Positions 26,301 to 34,362 of a DNA stretch of 64,000 bases are shown here, piece after piece. Position numbers and translations under genes: made by a program. This DNA comes from Chitinophaga vietnamensis (GTDB lineage: Bacteria > Bacteroidota > Bacteroidia > Chitinophagales > Chitinophagaceae). Where the stretch lies: contig NZ_CABHMS010000010.1 in NCBI RefSeq assembly GCF_902167635.1, forward strand, positions 62,001-126,000, read 5' to 3'. Below the pieces are notes generated by a model. The model saw nothing but the letters and a program-made list of their open reading frames with translations, made no database searches and was not told the origin of the DNA. Every line of letters begins with the position of its first letter. Within the stretch, counting starts at the first letter, position 1.

Positions 26301-28953
26301 ATTTCCGGTCGGGGCCTTTTTTTCCGAGGTAGTAGATGAGGCTGAACATGAAGTAGCGGGAAAGGACGTTAGCAGTGGTGTTTTCTATATAAGTTTCGTT
26401 TTGTACGCGGCGTATGGATTGGTTTTCTTTTAGCAGGTCGAAAGCATAGAGTTTGGCCACCATGCTTTTGTTTTTCAGGAAGGTTTTGGATAGTGAGGCA
26501 TTGAGCAGGGTAAAGTGTTGTTGTGAACCGGTGTTGATCTGGGTGTTCACAGCGGTGCTGACGGTGAAATTGAGTGGAAGGTAAACGGCGCAGTTGAAGA
26601 AGAAGAGGTATTGGATATAGTCGTAGTAAGTATTCTGGATTGAGTATTTATTGCCTGTGTACACCATGGTGGTGTTAGATGTTAATTCAAATAGTTTTTT
26701 CGTATAAGAAATAGTAAGTGCGTGTTTGGTTGTATAGTCTATGGTCTTGCTTTCCACGTTGTTGATGTAAGACAGGCGGCTGCCGGAAAATATCCCGCCC
26801 TCATAGTTAACGCTAATTCCACATCTTTTGAAATACTTTCCCAGAGAGCTTTCCAGCGAGTAGTGATACGCATCGCCAGCATTTACAGGCTTGCTTGTTT
26901 GCTTGCCAGTACCATCTGTTATAACAGCTATGCCAAAGGCATTTTTTATAACGGTGCCTGTTAATGTTAGATTAAAATTAAGGCCGTTGATACTGGTGGA
27001 ACTATAAACGAACCGGCCCATATGAGTGAACGATGTTTTAAGGTTGGGGTTCCCCAATTGCGTATATATTGGATCGGCTGTGCTATTTATGGGTGCCAGC
27101 ATTGTTATTTGTATAATACCGGGAGAGCTTGAATAAAGGAAGCTGAGATTCTTGAACTTATTGAACGCATAATTCAAATTGAAAACAGGTGAGAAGGTAT
27201 AAGCTGGTTGTTTAAAGAAATAGCCTTTTGTGATATTGTGGCTCTGTATATTGTTGATATTGAAAGTTCCACCGCAAATAAGTCTTAGCTTATCTGCGCT
27301 GATGTCAATATTGGTCTGCAATGATTGATTTAATTGCATATTGTGAGTATCATTTGACAGCGAGTCGTCTGGAATATTGTAGCATTGTTTGACCGGGTTA
27401 AAATTTCGTGTTTCACGGTCGTTATTGGAATTCTGTTTAGAAAGATTGTAGGCGATGGCAAATCTAACGAAATCAGAGAACTGGTCGTTATAGCTCACGT
27501 TTGCGTTAATAGTCCGCGTGTTTACATACTGACTAACATCTTGATCAATAGAATCATGGCTCCCCGACTGAAAATAGCTGATGGATTTGTTTAATTGTTG
27601 CTCGTTTTGTATTTCGCTGACATATCCTGCAGATACCCCCAAGGTCCTACCTTGTTTTTCGAATTGGTGAATATATTGTACGGTTGCATTATAGCTGATG
27701 TTACTTAATCTGTCGTTATTATTTGTAGCTCCGTGATTCAAGGTATCATTCTTACTGATAGTGGAGAATGAGCTATTGCTTAAACTCCGTTGATTGCTTT
27801 GTCTTACGAACCCACCAACCGTTATTTTGCTGTGGGGATCTACAGTAGCAGTTAGGTTGATGGCCCCCGCTTTATTATCAACAGTGCTTTGTGTATGCTG
27901 AGCAGATGAGTAGAAGGTATTATCTCCGGGAAGAATGTTTTGCCGTTGATCTTGATTGTCGCCTGTTTGTGATACAAATATCTGATTAATATAAGACGAT
28001 CCATTCAGTTTTTTTGAGAAGTCTTTGTTAAGACTGCCATCTAAGGTGGTCGTTTTCATCAGGCCCGGAGGGCTCAAGCCGATGGGGTTTTCATCACTAG
28101 AGCCGGGAGCCCTGTTGCCATTGATATTATTGTGTTGCAGCACCAAATAAAACTGCCTGTCATCTCGCAATATGTTAGCATTGGCCGCCGCCTGTTTAGT
28201 ATCATCAGTACCGTAACCCGCCGTGATAGCGCCTTTCACGCCTTGCTTCTGCTCCTTTTTGATAACCAGGTTGATAACCTTTTCATTGTTCGCGGGATCA
28301 GTAACGCCAACGAAATTCTTTTTATCCGTCAGTTGAATTTTATCTACAAGGTTTGCGGTGAGCAATTGTGCTACCTGGTTGGGAGAGGAAGAAGTGTTAG
28401 GCCCTTGCTGGAACAATGGTCTGCCATCTACGTACAGCTCTTTGATGGGTTTTCCCATGTAGGTGAAATTGCCTTCCATATCAACGGATAATCCCGGTAT
28501 TTTTTGCAAGAGATTTTTCAGTGAAGCATTTTCATGAACCGTGAACTGCCCGGCGTCAAATTCAATGGTATCTTTGCGCACCGTATACAAGGGCCGCTCC
28601 GCCTTGATCTCTACTTTGTTGAGGGTAATACCATATTTTGCGAGAGAGATATTGCCCAGGAACAAAGTAGACTTCCTATCGGTGACGGTTATACGTTTAT
28701 GATCACCCTGATAACCGAGATAGTTGATCACCATGTTGAAGTCGCCTTTGGGCGGTTTGGCAATCACAAAGTTTCCGGATTCATCCGACAGCGCCTGCGC
28801 CTTGATAACGGAATGATCGTTGTAAAGCAGGATACTGGCGCCAATCAGCGGTTGATGGGTATCCCGGTCGTATAGCTTACCTTTGATCTCCGTTTGTGCA
28901 GATGATTGCAGGAAAGTAAATAACAGTATGGTTAACAGTAAAGGTTTTATCAT
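26299..28953 (-). CDS. Outer-membrane beta-barrel protein, TonB-receptor-like
   Basis: 884 residues with signal peptide MIKPLLLTILLFTFLQ. A carboxypeptidase-regulatory-like domain follows (about 22-105; IKGKLYDRDTHQPLIGASI), then a plug-like region (KNLLQKIPGLSVDMEGNFTY, YVDGRPLF; about 135-225) and a long barrel ending in aromatic beta strands (FMFSLIYYLGKK). This is the 'outer membrane beta-barrel family' close to TonB-dependent receptors, though I see no TonB box and no SusD partner. The barrel region is visibly AT-richer than its neighbours, which may indicate transfer or relaxed composition. The ligand is unknown. The 207 bases upstream (28954-29160) hold only the promoter of the next gene. 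Confidence 0.85.
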   Translation of the reverse strand: MIKPLLLTILLFTFLQSSAQTEIKGKLYDRDTHQPLIGASILLYNDHSVIKAQALSDESGNFVIAKPPKGDFNMVINYLGYQGDHKRITVTDRKSTLFLGNISLAKYGITLNKVEIKAERPLYTVRKDTIEFDAGQFTVHENASLKNLLQKIPGLSVDMEGNFTYMGKPIKELYVDGRPLFQQGPNTSSSPNQVAQLLTANLVDKIQLTDKKNFVGVTDPANNEKVINLVIKKEQKQGVKGAITAGYGTDDTKQAAANANILRDDRQFYLVLQHNNINGNRAPGSSDENPIGLSPPGLMKTTTLDGSLNKDFSKKLNGSSYINQIFVSQTGDNQDQRQNILPGDNTFYSSAQHTQSTVDNKAGAINLTATVDPHSKITVGGFVRQSNQRSLSNSSFSTISKNDTLNHGATNNNDRLSNISYNATVQYIHQFEKQGRTLGVSAGYVSEIQNEQQLNKSISYFQSGSHDSIDQDVSQYVNTRTINANVSYNDQFSDFVRFAIAYNLSKQNSNNDRETRNFNPVKQCYNIPDDSLSNDTHNMQLNQSLQTNIDISADKLRLICGGTFNINNIQSHNITKGYFFKQPAYTFSPVFNLNYAFNKFKNLSFLYSSSPGIIQITMLAPINSTADPIYTQLGNPNLKTSFTHMGRFVYSSTSINGLNFNLTLTGTVIKNAFGIAVITDGTGKQTSKPVNAGDAYHYSLESSLGKYFKRCGISVNYEGGIFSGSRLSYINNVESKTIDYTTKHALTISYTKKLFELTSNTTMVYTGNKYSIQNTYYDYIQYLFFFNCAVYLPLNFTVSTAVNTQINTGSQQHFTLLNASLSKTFLKNKSMVAKLYAFDLLKENQSIRRVQNETYIENTTANVLSRYFMFSLIYYLGKKGPDRK

Positions 28954-29113
28954 TACAGCGATGGTTATACTGTAATATTATTATTTATAAAACCTGTTTA
29001 ACTGAAATGCATCTTAATGTGATTAATTTGGGGGAAAATAAATCATTGTGAAAATTGAATTCTCATAAATAGAAAGCCAGCTAGATATATAATATTTTAT
29101 ATCTTAATGTAAG

Positions 29114-29121
29114 TATCTTTG
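29114..29121 (+). promoter_or_regulatory. Bacteroidota -7 box of the DinB-fold gene
   Basis: TATCTTTG is an exact TAnnTTTG match 39 bases before the ATG at 29161. A TTG that could serve as an upstream start lies inside this box, which argues for the ATG as the true start. Confidence 0.55.
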
Positions 29122-29160
29122 TTTAATTGTTATGCATTTGTTATCAAACAAAATTTCTAC

Positions 29161-29637
29161 ATGAAAGACCAGACTGCCATCATTCACACACTGAAAGAGC
29201 TACTGCTCAAAGCTAATGCCCACGTGACTTTCGCCGATGCCGTAAAAAATGTACCAACCCATCTGCGTGGTGTGGTGCCACCTCATATGCCATATAGTAT
29301 CTGGCAACTTGTGGAGCATATCCGCATCACGCAATATGATATCCTGGAGTTTTCACGTAACCCTGATTATGAATCCCCATCATGGCCGGAAGGTTACTGG
29401 ACCAAAGCCACAGCGCCCGCCAGTGAAGAAGAATGGAAACAAAGCATTGCGCGCATCAAAAGCGATACACAGGCATTCATTGACCTGCTGGAAGCGCCCG
29501 GTGCGCAACTGTTTGAGCCATTCCCACATGGCGATGGCCAGCATCTTTTCCGGGAAGCGGTACTGATCGCGGACCATACAGCTTATCATACCGGCGAGAT
29601 CGTGGCACTGCGCCGCATGCTGGGGGCCTGGCATTAA
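29161..29637 (+). CDS. DinB-family four-helix-bundle protein
   Basis: 158 residues from the ATG at 29161. The protein has the DinB/YfiT pattern of three metal-binding histidines: His in WQLVEHIRI, and the pair in ADHTAYHTGEI near the C-terminus. DinB-superfamily proteins are often thiol-dependent transferases or hydrolases. This is notable because the gene overlaps by 4 bases, tail to tail, the last gene of the ergothioneine run, and EgtB carries the same fold. No substrate is evident. Confidence 0.85.
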   Translation: MKDQTAIIHTLKELLLKANAHVTFADAVKNVPTHLRGVVPPHMPYSIWQLVEHIRITQYDILEFSRNPDYESPSWPEGYWTKATAPASEEEWKQSIARIKSDTQAFIDLLEAPGAQLFEPFPHGDGQHLFREAVLIADHTAYHTGEIVALRRMLGAWH

Positions 29638-30629
29638 ATGCATTTCCACAAGCAATCGGCGAACCAGTGCCGCTGATCAAGGAAGCGCGCCACCGGCTTA
29701 AATCCGCTGCGGGCGGCCAGTTCGTCGGTTTCATCCAGATCATACTTCTGGGATATCTCCATATATAAAGGTTCATTTTCGCGGAAACGTATCGTCACGT
29801 CCTGACCGATGTGCACTTCCTGCTCCACAAGGCTGATCAGATAACTTTTGCAGGCGCCGCTCATCGGATCGTAAGTAGGGTAATGCTCGAATTTCGAAAT
29901 ATCGAAATCAGCTTGTAGCTCCCGGTTGATGCGCTGCAGCAGGTTAAAGTTGAATGCCTTGGTAATACCGCTGCTATCATTATAGGCGTTCAATATCAGC
30001 TGCGGATGCTTTTTCAGATCGAAGCCGATGAGCAACAGATCGCCAGATTGCAGCAAACGGCGCAGCTGCTGGCAGAAGGCCGTGGCCGCCACCGTACTGA
30101 AATTGCCGATATTGGCGCCCATCAGCAGCACTACTTTCTTTTTATCACTTAGCGTATTTACTTCTTTCAACATCTCAAAGTACTCCCCGTTCAACCCATG
30201 TACCTGCAATGCCGGCAAGCGTTGTGGTAATTCTTCCTGCAACTGCCGGATCACGTTAGCGGAAATATCCACCGGGAAATACGTATAGGCGACACCGTTA
30301 TCCAGTAGTTGCCGCAGCAGGTGCACAGATTTGGTGGCATCGCCGGCGCCCAGTTCTATGATGTCGTAATCACCGGCAAAACGGCTGAAAGCCTGAGCAA
30401 TATCCGCCGATTGCGTGGTCAGTATCTCCATCTCGCAATCAGTAAGATAATATTCATGACATTGCATGATCTGCTGAAAGAGCGCGTCGCCATTGGCGTC
30501 GTAAAAATATTTGGGATCGAGGTACTTCTGGGGGGCGGTGAGACCTTTTACTACATCCTGGTAGAAAAGGTCTGTTTGCCGGTTCCGCCGGCCAGCGACC
30601 AGTGTGGAAATTACAGTGTTGATGCTCAT
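29634..30629 (-). CDS. egtD: L-histidine N-alpha-methyltransferase (ergothioneine synthesis)
   Basis: 331 residues of the EgtD/DUF2260 SAM-dependent family. It adds three methyl groups to histidine to give hercynine. Visible landmarks are the N-terminal substrate segment YFYDANGDALFQQIM followed by EYYLTDCEMEIL, the SAM-binding glycine loop IELGAGDATKS, GANIGNFS, and the C-terminal YMEISQKYD, whose Glu-x-Ser fits the imidazole-binding pair known from mycobacterial EgtD. The usual ELGSG loop is ELGAG here, so this is a divergent branch. It lies 24 bases after egtB on the same strand and is the last gene of the run. Confidence 0.9.
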   Translation of the reverse strand: MSINTVISTLVAGRRNRQTDLFYQDVVKGLTAPQKYLDPKYFYDANGDALFQQIMQCHEYYLTDCEMEILTTQSADIAQAFSRFAGDYDIIELGAGDATKSVHLLRQLLDNGVAYTYFPVDISANVIRQLQEELPQRLPALQVHGLNGEYFEMLKEVNTLSDKKKVVLLMGANIGNFSTVAATAFCQQLRRLLQSGDLLLIGFDLKKHPQLILNAYNDSSGITKAFNFNLLQRINRELQADFDISKFEHYPTYDPMSGACKSYLISLVEQEVHIGQDVTIRFRENEPLYMEISQKYDLDETDELAARSGFKPVARFLDQRHWFADCLWKCI

Positions 30630-30653
30630 AACTCGTGGTTGTGTGAATGAAAC

Positions 30654-31805
30654 TTATCCTTTTGCCAATCTGATACCCGTAAATTGCCATCGCAGGTAAG
30701 GATGAAAGAAATTGCGGTAAGTGATACGGCTGTGATGCGGCGGCGTTACCTCCGAGCCGCCTCTGAGCACCATCTGGCTTACCATAAATTTACCATTGTA
30801 TTCGCCGATAGCGCCCGGGGCCTTGGTGAATCCGGGATAGGGGAGATAAGCGCTCTCCGTCCATTCCCAGCGCAGGCCCCAATTAAGTTGCGCCGCCGCC
30901 GCTTCCCATTCAAATTCGGTAGGCAGCCGCAGGCCTTTCCAGGCGGCGTATGCGGCCGCTTCATAATAATTGATATGACAAACAGGCGCTTCCGGCGCCA
31001 GTGGCTGTAAGCCCTGCCAGGTGTATTGCATCCACTGGCCATCGATATGATACCAGTACATGGGTGCTGCGACCTGATTATTTTTAACCCAATCCCAGCC
31101 TTCTGCATGCCAATGCCTGAAATCGCGGTAGCCGCCGGCGTTTATGAAGGCAAGGTATTCGCTATTGGTGACCAGCGTGTGGCTGATCTGATAATCGCCC
31201 AGGTATACTTTATGTCTGCCCAGCTCATTATCAAAACAAAATCCATCTCCCTGAAATCCTATCTCATACATCCCTGCGGGCATGGACAGCCAACCGCTTT
31301 TCGCGGTATCATTGGCAGGAGGCGTTTTGTGCGGATCGTAGGCCGGCATCAGTGGATTGTGGCCCAGGATATATTTGATATCTGTATATAACAGCTCCTG
31401 GTGCTGCTCTTCATGGTTAAGACCGAGTACCAGCAGCGCCTGAAGATCGGCTGGCAGTTCCTGGTTCAGGAAGATGAGCATAGCTTCATCCACATATCTG
31501 CGGTAGCGCATGATATCGGCTACAGCCGGGCGGCTCAGGTTGCCCCGGTCGGTGCGGATCACACGCGTGCCAACGGATTCATAGTAGCTGTTGAATACAA
31601 AATTATATTGCGGGTCAAATTCCGTATAGCCTTTGGCGTTAGGGCTGAGCAAAAAGGTCTCAAAAAACCAGGTGGTATGCCCGAGGTGCCATTTCGGTGG
31701 GCTCACATCCACTACTGGCTGCACTACATAGTCTTCCGTTTTAAGCGGAGCGCAAATGTCTTCCGATCTTTTTCTGATGGTAATATATTTTTCCCGAAGG
31801 TCCAT
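30654..31805 (-). CDS. egtB: Ergothioneine sulfoxide synthase EgtB
   Basis: 383 residues. A DinB-type N-terminal domain supplies the iron ligands His43 (KWHLGHTTWFFE), His131 and His135 (NHEEQHQELLYTD). The C-terminal FGE-sulfatase (SUMF1) domain has GMYEIGFQGDGFCFDNEL, LPTEFEWEAAAAQ, WEWTESAYLPYPG and RGGSEVTPPHHSRITYRNFF. EgtB is a non-heme iron enzyme that couples hercynine to a thiol with oxygen. No egtC (amidohydrolase) or egtA (glutamate-cysteine ligase) lies nearby, so the enzyme probably uses cysteine directly, as known for some bacterial EgtBs, rather than gamma-glutamylcysteine. It starts 4 bases after the transporter gene stop. It is not OvoA, because there is no C-terminal methyltransferase domain. 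Confidence 0.92.
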   Translation of the reverse strand: MDLREKYITIRKRSEDICAPLKTEDYVVQPVVDVSPPKWHLGHTTWFFETFLLSPNAKGYTEFDPQYNFVFNSYYESVGTRVIRTDRGNLSRPAVADIMRYRRYVDEAMLIFLNQELPADLQALLVLGLNHEEQHQELLYTDIKYILGHNPLMPAYDPHKTPPANDTAKSGWLSMPAGMYEIGFQGDGFCFDNELGRHKVYLGDYQISHTLVTNSEYLAFINAGGYRDFRHWHAEGWDWVKNNQVAAPMYWYHIDGQWMQYTWQGLQPLAPEAPVCHINYYEAAAYAAWKGLRLPTEFEWEAAAAQLNWGLRWEWTESAYLPYPGFTKAPGAIGEYNGKFMVSQMVLRGGSEVTPPHHSRITYRNFFHPYLRWQFTGIRLAKG

Positions 31806-31809
31806 ATGA

Positions 31810-33378
31810 TTATTGTTGTCCGATATATTCCTTGAGCGATGAGATACTGTTGATATGCAGCCGGGTGGCTTGTTCCCGGCGCATCATCAGGGCGTAGGTA
31901 TTGTTAAATCCGATGGGTTTCATCCATTTGATCCGGTATTGTTGTTCGAATGCCTGGCTTACATAGTCATATACTTTTTTGTTGTCGCTGATGATGGAAT
32001 CGGTTACGGTGGCGGGCGCCTGTAGTATGACGAGCAGCCCGGTGCCGCTATATTCCGGATACATATCTATTTCACCGTTGTTGAGGGCATCAAAACATAT
32101 TTTGGTGCCGCCCAGTCCTGTTTTGGTAACCACTGCGAGGTCGGTATTGCCTTCGATCAGGTAGCGGTACATATTGGCGAGGATGTATCCGTCGCCGAAT
32201 ATTTTGGAGCCAATGCGGATCGTGCCTTTTTTGCCGTTGCGCGCAGGCTTCCACAGACGCATGGCTACGAGATAATCGCGGGCCACTTTTTCCGGGCTTT
32301 CTTTCAGAAAATCCACACGGTAATTGAGGACCGTCATAGTGCTATCATTAATTGTACCAGCCAATATATTGAGGACGTTTTCGAGTTCCGGATATTGTTG
32401 CAAGGTAGCCATTCTTACGATCGGTGCAGCATAATAAGGGGGGAAGATGTGCTTGTCGTCTTCCAGTACGGTAAGATCAAATGCTTTCACACGCCCGTCG
32501 GTGCTGCTTCCGCTGATCACGTCGATCTTTTTTTCATATGCTGCTTTGTACATGATCATGTCGCTGATCACCAGGGTGCGCATATGCAGGCCGTATACGG
32601 ATTGCAGCCCTACGTCGCCATCTCTGCGGCCCATGAATTCTGGCGTGAAGCCCGCTGTGAGCCGGGCGCCGCCACCTGTTGGTAACAGGTAAAATGAGGA
32701 GAGCAACAGCAATATGAACGGTAAAGTGTACAAAATGGATTTAGAACGTTTGATATTTATATGTTGGAGGCGCGACAGGAGCCAGTCGAAGAGGATGGCC
32801 AGCAAAGCCGCCGGTATGGCGCCTGCAAGCAGCATGTTCGTATTGTTAAGTGCGATACCGCCAAAAATAAATTCTCCCAGTCCGCCTGCTGCAATATACG
32901 CCGCCAGCGTAGCCACGCCTACGTTGATAACGGTGGCGGTGCGGATGCCGGCCATGATCACGGGCAGTGCGAGCGGCAATTGTACTTTGAACAATAATTG
33001 CGACGGGGTCATGCCCATGCCGGTGGCGGCTTCCATTACTACGGGGTCCACGCCATTGATGCCGGTATAGGTATTGCGTATCACGGGGAGCAGTCCATAA
33101 AGAAAAAGCGCTACGATGGCGGGTTTGGCGCCGATGCCCAGCAGGGGTATCATAAATCCCAGCAGTGCGATGCTGGGAATGGTTTGCATGATGCCGGCAA
33201 ATCCCAGCACCAGCCCCGCGAGGCCTTGCCGCCGGGTGATGAGGATACCGAGCGGTACGCCGATGATGATGGCCAGCAATACCGAGATGAAGGTAAGCCC
33301 GGTGTGGGTAAGGGTTTGCTCCAGCAGTTTGTTAGACTGTTGCTGCATGAAGGCGAACAGGTTTGTTGCTGTTTCCAT
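31810..33378 (-). CDS. Fused ABC permease/substrate-binding protein, EgtU-like, with permuted binding domain
   Basis: 522 residues. The first 230 form an OpuB/ProW-type permease with about six helices and the cytoplasmic coupling motif EAATGMGMTPSQLLFKVQLPLALP (115-138). The rest is a periplasmic OpuCC/EgtU-type binding domain. Segments that in OpuCC come last (PEFMGRRDGDVGLQSVYGL, STDGRVKAFDL, FFPPYY-like IFPPYYAAPI, LNYRVD; 240-372) come first here. Segments that normally come first (TIRIGSKIFGDGYILANMY, GLGGTKICFDALNNGEID, GFNNTYALMMRRE; 386-517) follow. The domain is therefore circularly permuted. EgtU of Helicobacter and Streptococcus is also a permease-binding fusion that imports ergothioneine. 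Its position next to egtB supports that ligand over glycine betaine or choline, but this is inference. Confidence 0.85.
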   Translation of the reverse strand: METATNLFAFMQQQSNKLLEQTLTHTGLTFISVLLAIIIGVPLGILITRRQGLAGLVLGFAGIMQTIPSIALLGFMIPLLGIGAKPAIVALFLYGLLPVIRNTYTGINGVDPVVMEAATGMGMTPSQLLFKVQLPLALPVIMAGIRTATVINVGVATLAAYIAAGGLGEFIFGGIALNNTNMLLAGAIPAALLAILFDWLLSRLQHINIKRSKSILYTLPFILLLLSSFYLLPTGGGARLTAGFTPEFMGRRDGDVGLQSVYGLHMRTLVISDMIMYKAAYEKKIDVISGSSTDGRVKAFDLTVLEDDKHIFPPYYAAPIVRMATLQQYPELENVLNILAGTINDSTMTVLNYRVDFLKESPEKVARDYLVAMRLWKPARNGKKGTIRIGSKIFGDGYILANMYRYLIEGNTDLAVVTKTGLGGTKICFDALNNGEIDMYPEYSGTGLLVILQAPATVTDSIISDNKKVYDYVSQAFEQQYRIKWMKPIGFNNTYALMMRREQATRLHINSISSLKEYIGQQ

Positions 33379-34320
33379 TTACTGTTTTTTATAGGTGGCG
33401 ATGGCCTCCATCACATTATTTCCGTTGAGTTGTTTTGTTGTTTGCTGGTATTCCACTGATACCTGCCCCTTGGTGAGAGCTGCCAGCGCTTCCCAGCAGG
33501 TGGCGCTGACGGGCAGGGTAGCGGCGCTGTTGCCGTTGCCGCTGCTCAGGAACGGCCAGATATCCTGCAATACCAGGGATTTGAGCTCCAGTTGCAGGCG
33601 TTGTGGTTCCAGGAAATGTTGCACGACGCTGTTAGCCGGTTTGAACAGCAGTTCCGTTCCTTTGCCTATCTGCTGGATGCGTCCTTCGTTCATCAGGCAG
33701 ATGCGATCGCCGAGTTCGAAGGCTTCTTCCACATCATGCGTGACGAGGATGATAGTTTTGCTTTTAAGTTCATCCAGCGACAGGAACTCTTTTCGTACGC
33801 TCGTGCGGGTGAGCGGGTCGAGGGCGCCGAAGGGCTCGTCCATCAGCAGTACGGGCGGATCGGCTGCCAGCGCGCGTGCCAGGCCTACGCGCTGCTGCTG
33901 GCCGCCGCTGAGCTGTTGCGGGTACATGGCGGCGTAGGTATCGGCAGGTAAATGCAGTTTATCCATGAGCGTTAGGATGCGTTCACGGATCTGTTGTTTG
34001 TTCCATCGCAGAAGTTCCGGTACGATGGCAATGTTCTCCTGCACGCTATAGTGCGGGAAGAGGCCATTGTTTTGCAGCACGTAGCCGATGTTGCGCCGGA
34101 GGGCGGCAACATCCTGTTGCTGAATATCCTGTCCGTTTACGTATATGCGTCCGCTGCTGGCGTCGAGCAGGCGGTTGATCATGCGCAGGGTAGTGGTTTT
34201 GCCGCAGCCGCTGGTGCCGAGCAGCACGAGGGTTTCTCCTTGTGGCACTTCAAAGGATATATCGTCTACCGCTTTTTTTTCCGGTCCAAAAAATTTACTT
34301 ACGTGCTCAACTTTTATCAT
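33379..34320 (-). CDS. ABC transporter ATP-binding protein, EgtV/OpuCA-like
   Basis: 313 residues. Walker A GTSGCGKTT (35-43), signature LSGGQ (137-141), Walker B VLLMDEPF and the H-loop VTHDVEEAF are intact. The family signature of the betaine/choline/ergothioneine transporter ATPases is seen in EVPQGETLVLLG and in LLDASSGRIYVNGQDI. The C-terminal regulatory part after residue 235 is short and does not contain a full pair of CBS domains, so ionic-strength gating of the OpuA type is unlikely. Its stop codon abuts the start codon of the fused permease gene without a gap. A flavin oxidoreductase gene ends 42 bases upstream. Confidence 0.88.
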   Translation of the reverse strand: MIKVEHVSKFFGPEKKAVDDISFEVPQGETLVLLGTSGCGKTTTLRMINRLLDASSGRIYVNGQDIQQQDVAALRRNIGYVLQNNGLFPHYSVQENIAIVPELLRWNKQQIRERILTLMDKLHLPADTYAAMYPQQLSGGQQQRVGLARALAADPPVLLMDEPFGALDPLTRTSVRKEFLSLDELKSKTIILVTHDVEEAFELGDRICLMNEGRIQQIGKGTELLFKPANSVVQHFLEPQRLQLELKSLVLQDIWPFLSSGNGNSAATLPVSATCWEALAALTKGQVSVEYQQTTKQLNGNNVMEAIATYKKQ

Positions 34321-34362
34321 TCGATATCAAAATTAATGGGGAATTATTTACTCATATTGCCC

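Noticed and set aside
30654-31805. Ovothiol synthase OvoA instead of EgtB
   Set aside because: At 383 residues there is no room for the C-terminal methyltransferase of OvoA, and a separate EgtD is encoded next to it.
31810-34320. Glycine-betaine/choline osmoprotectant transporter as the primary call
   Set aside because: Sequence similarity allows it, but the ATPase lacks a full CBS pair and the genes abut egtB. I kept it as the main alternative, not as the call.
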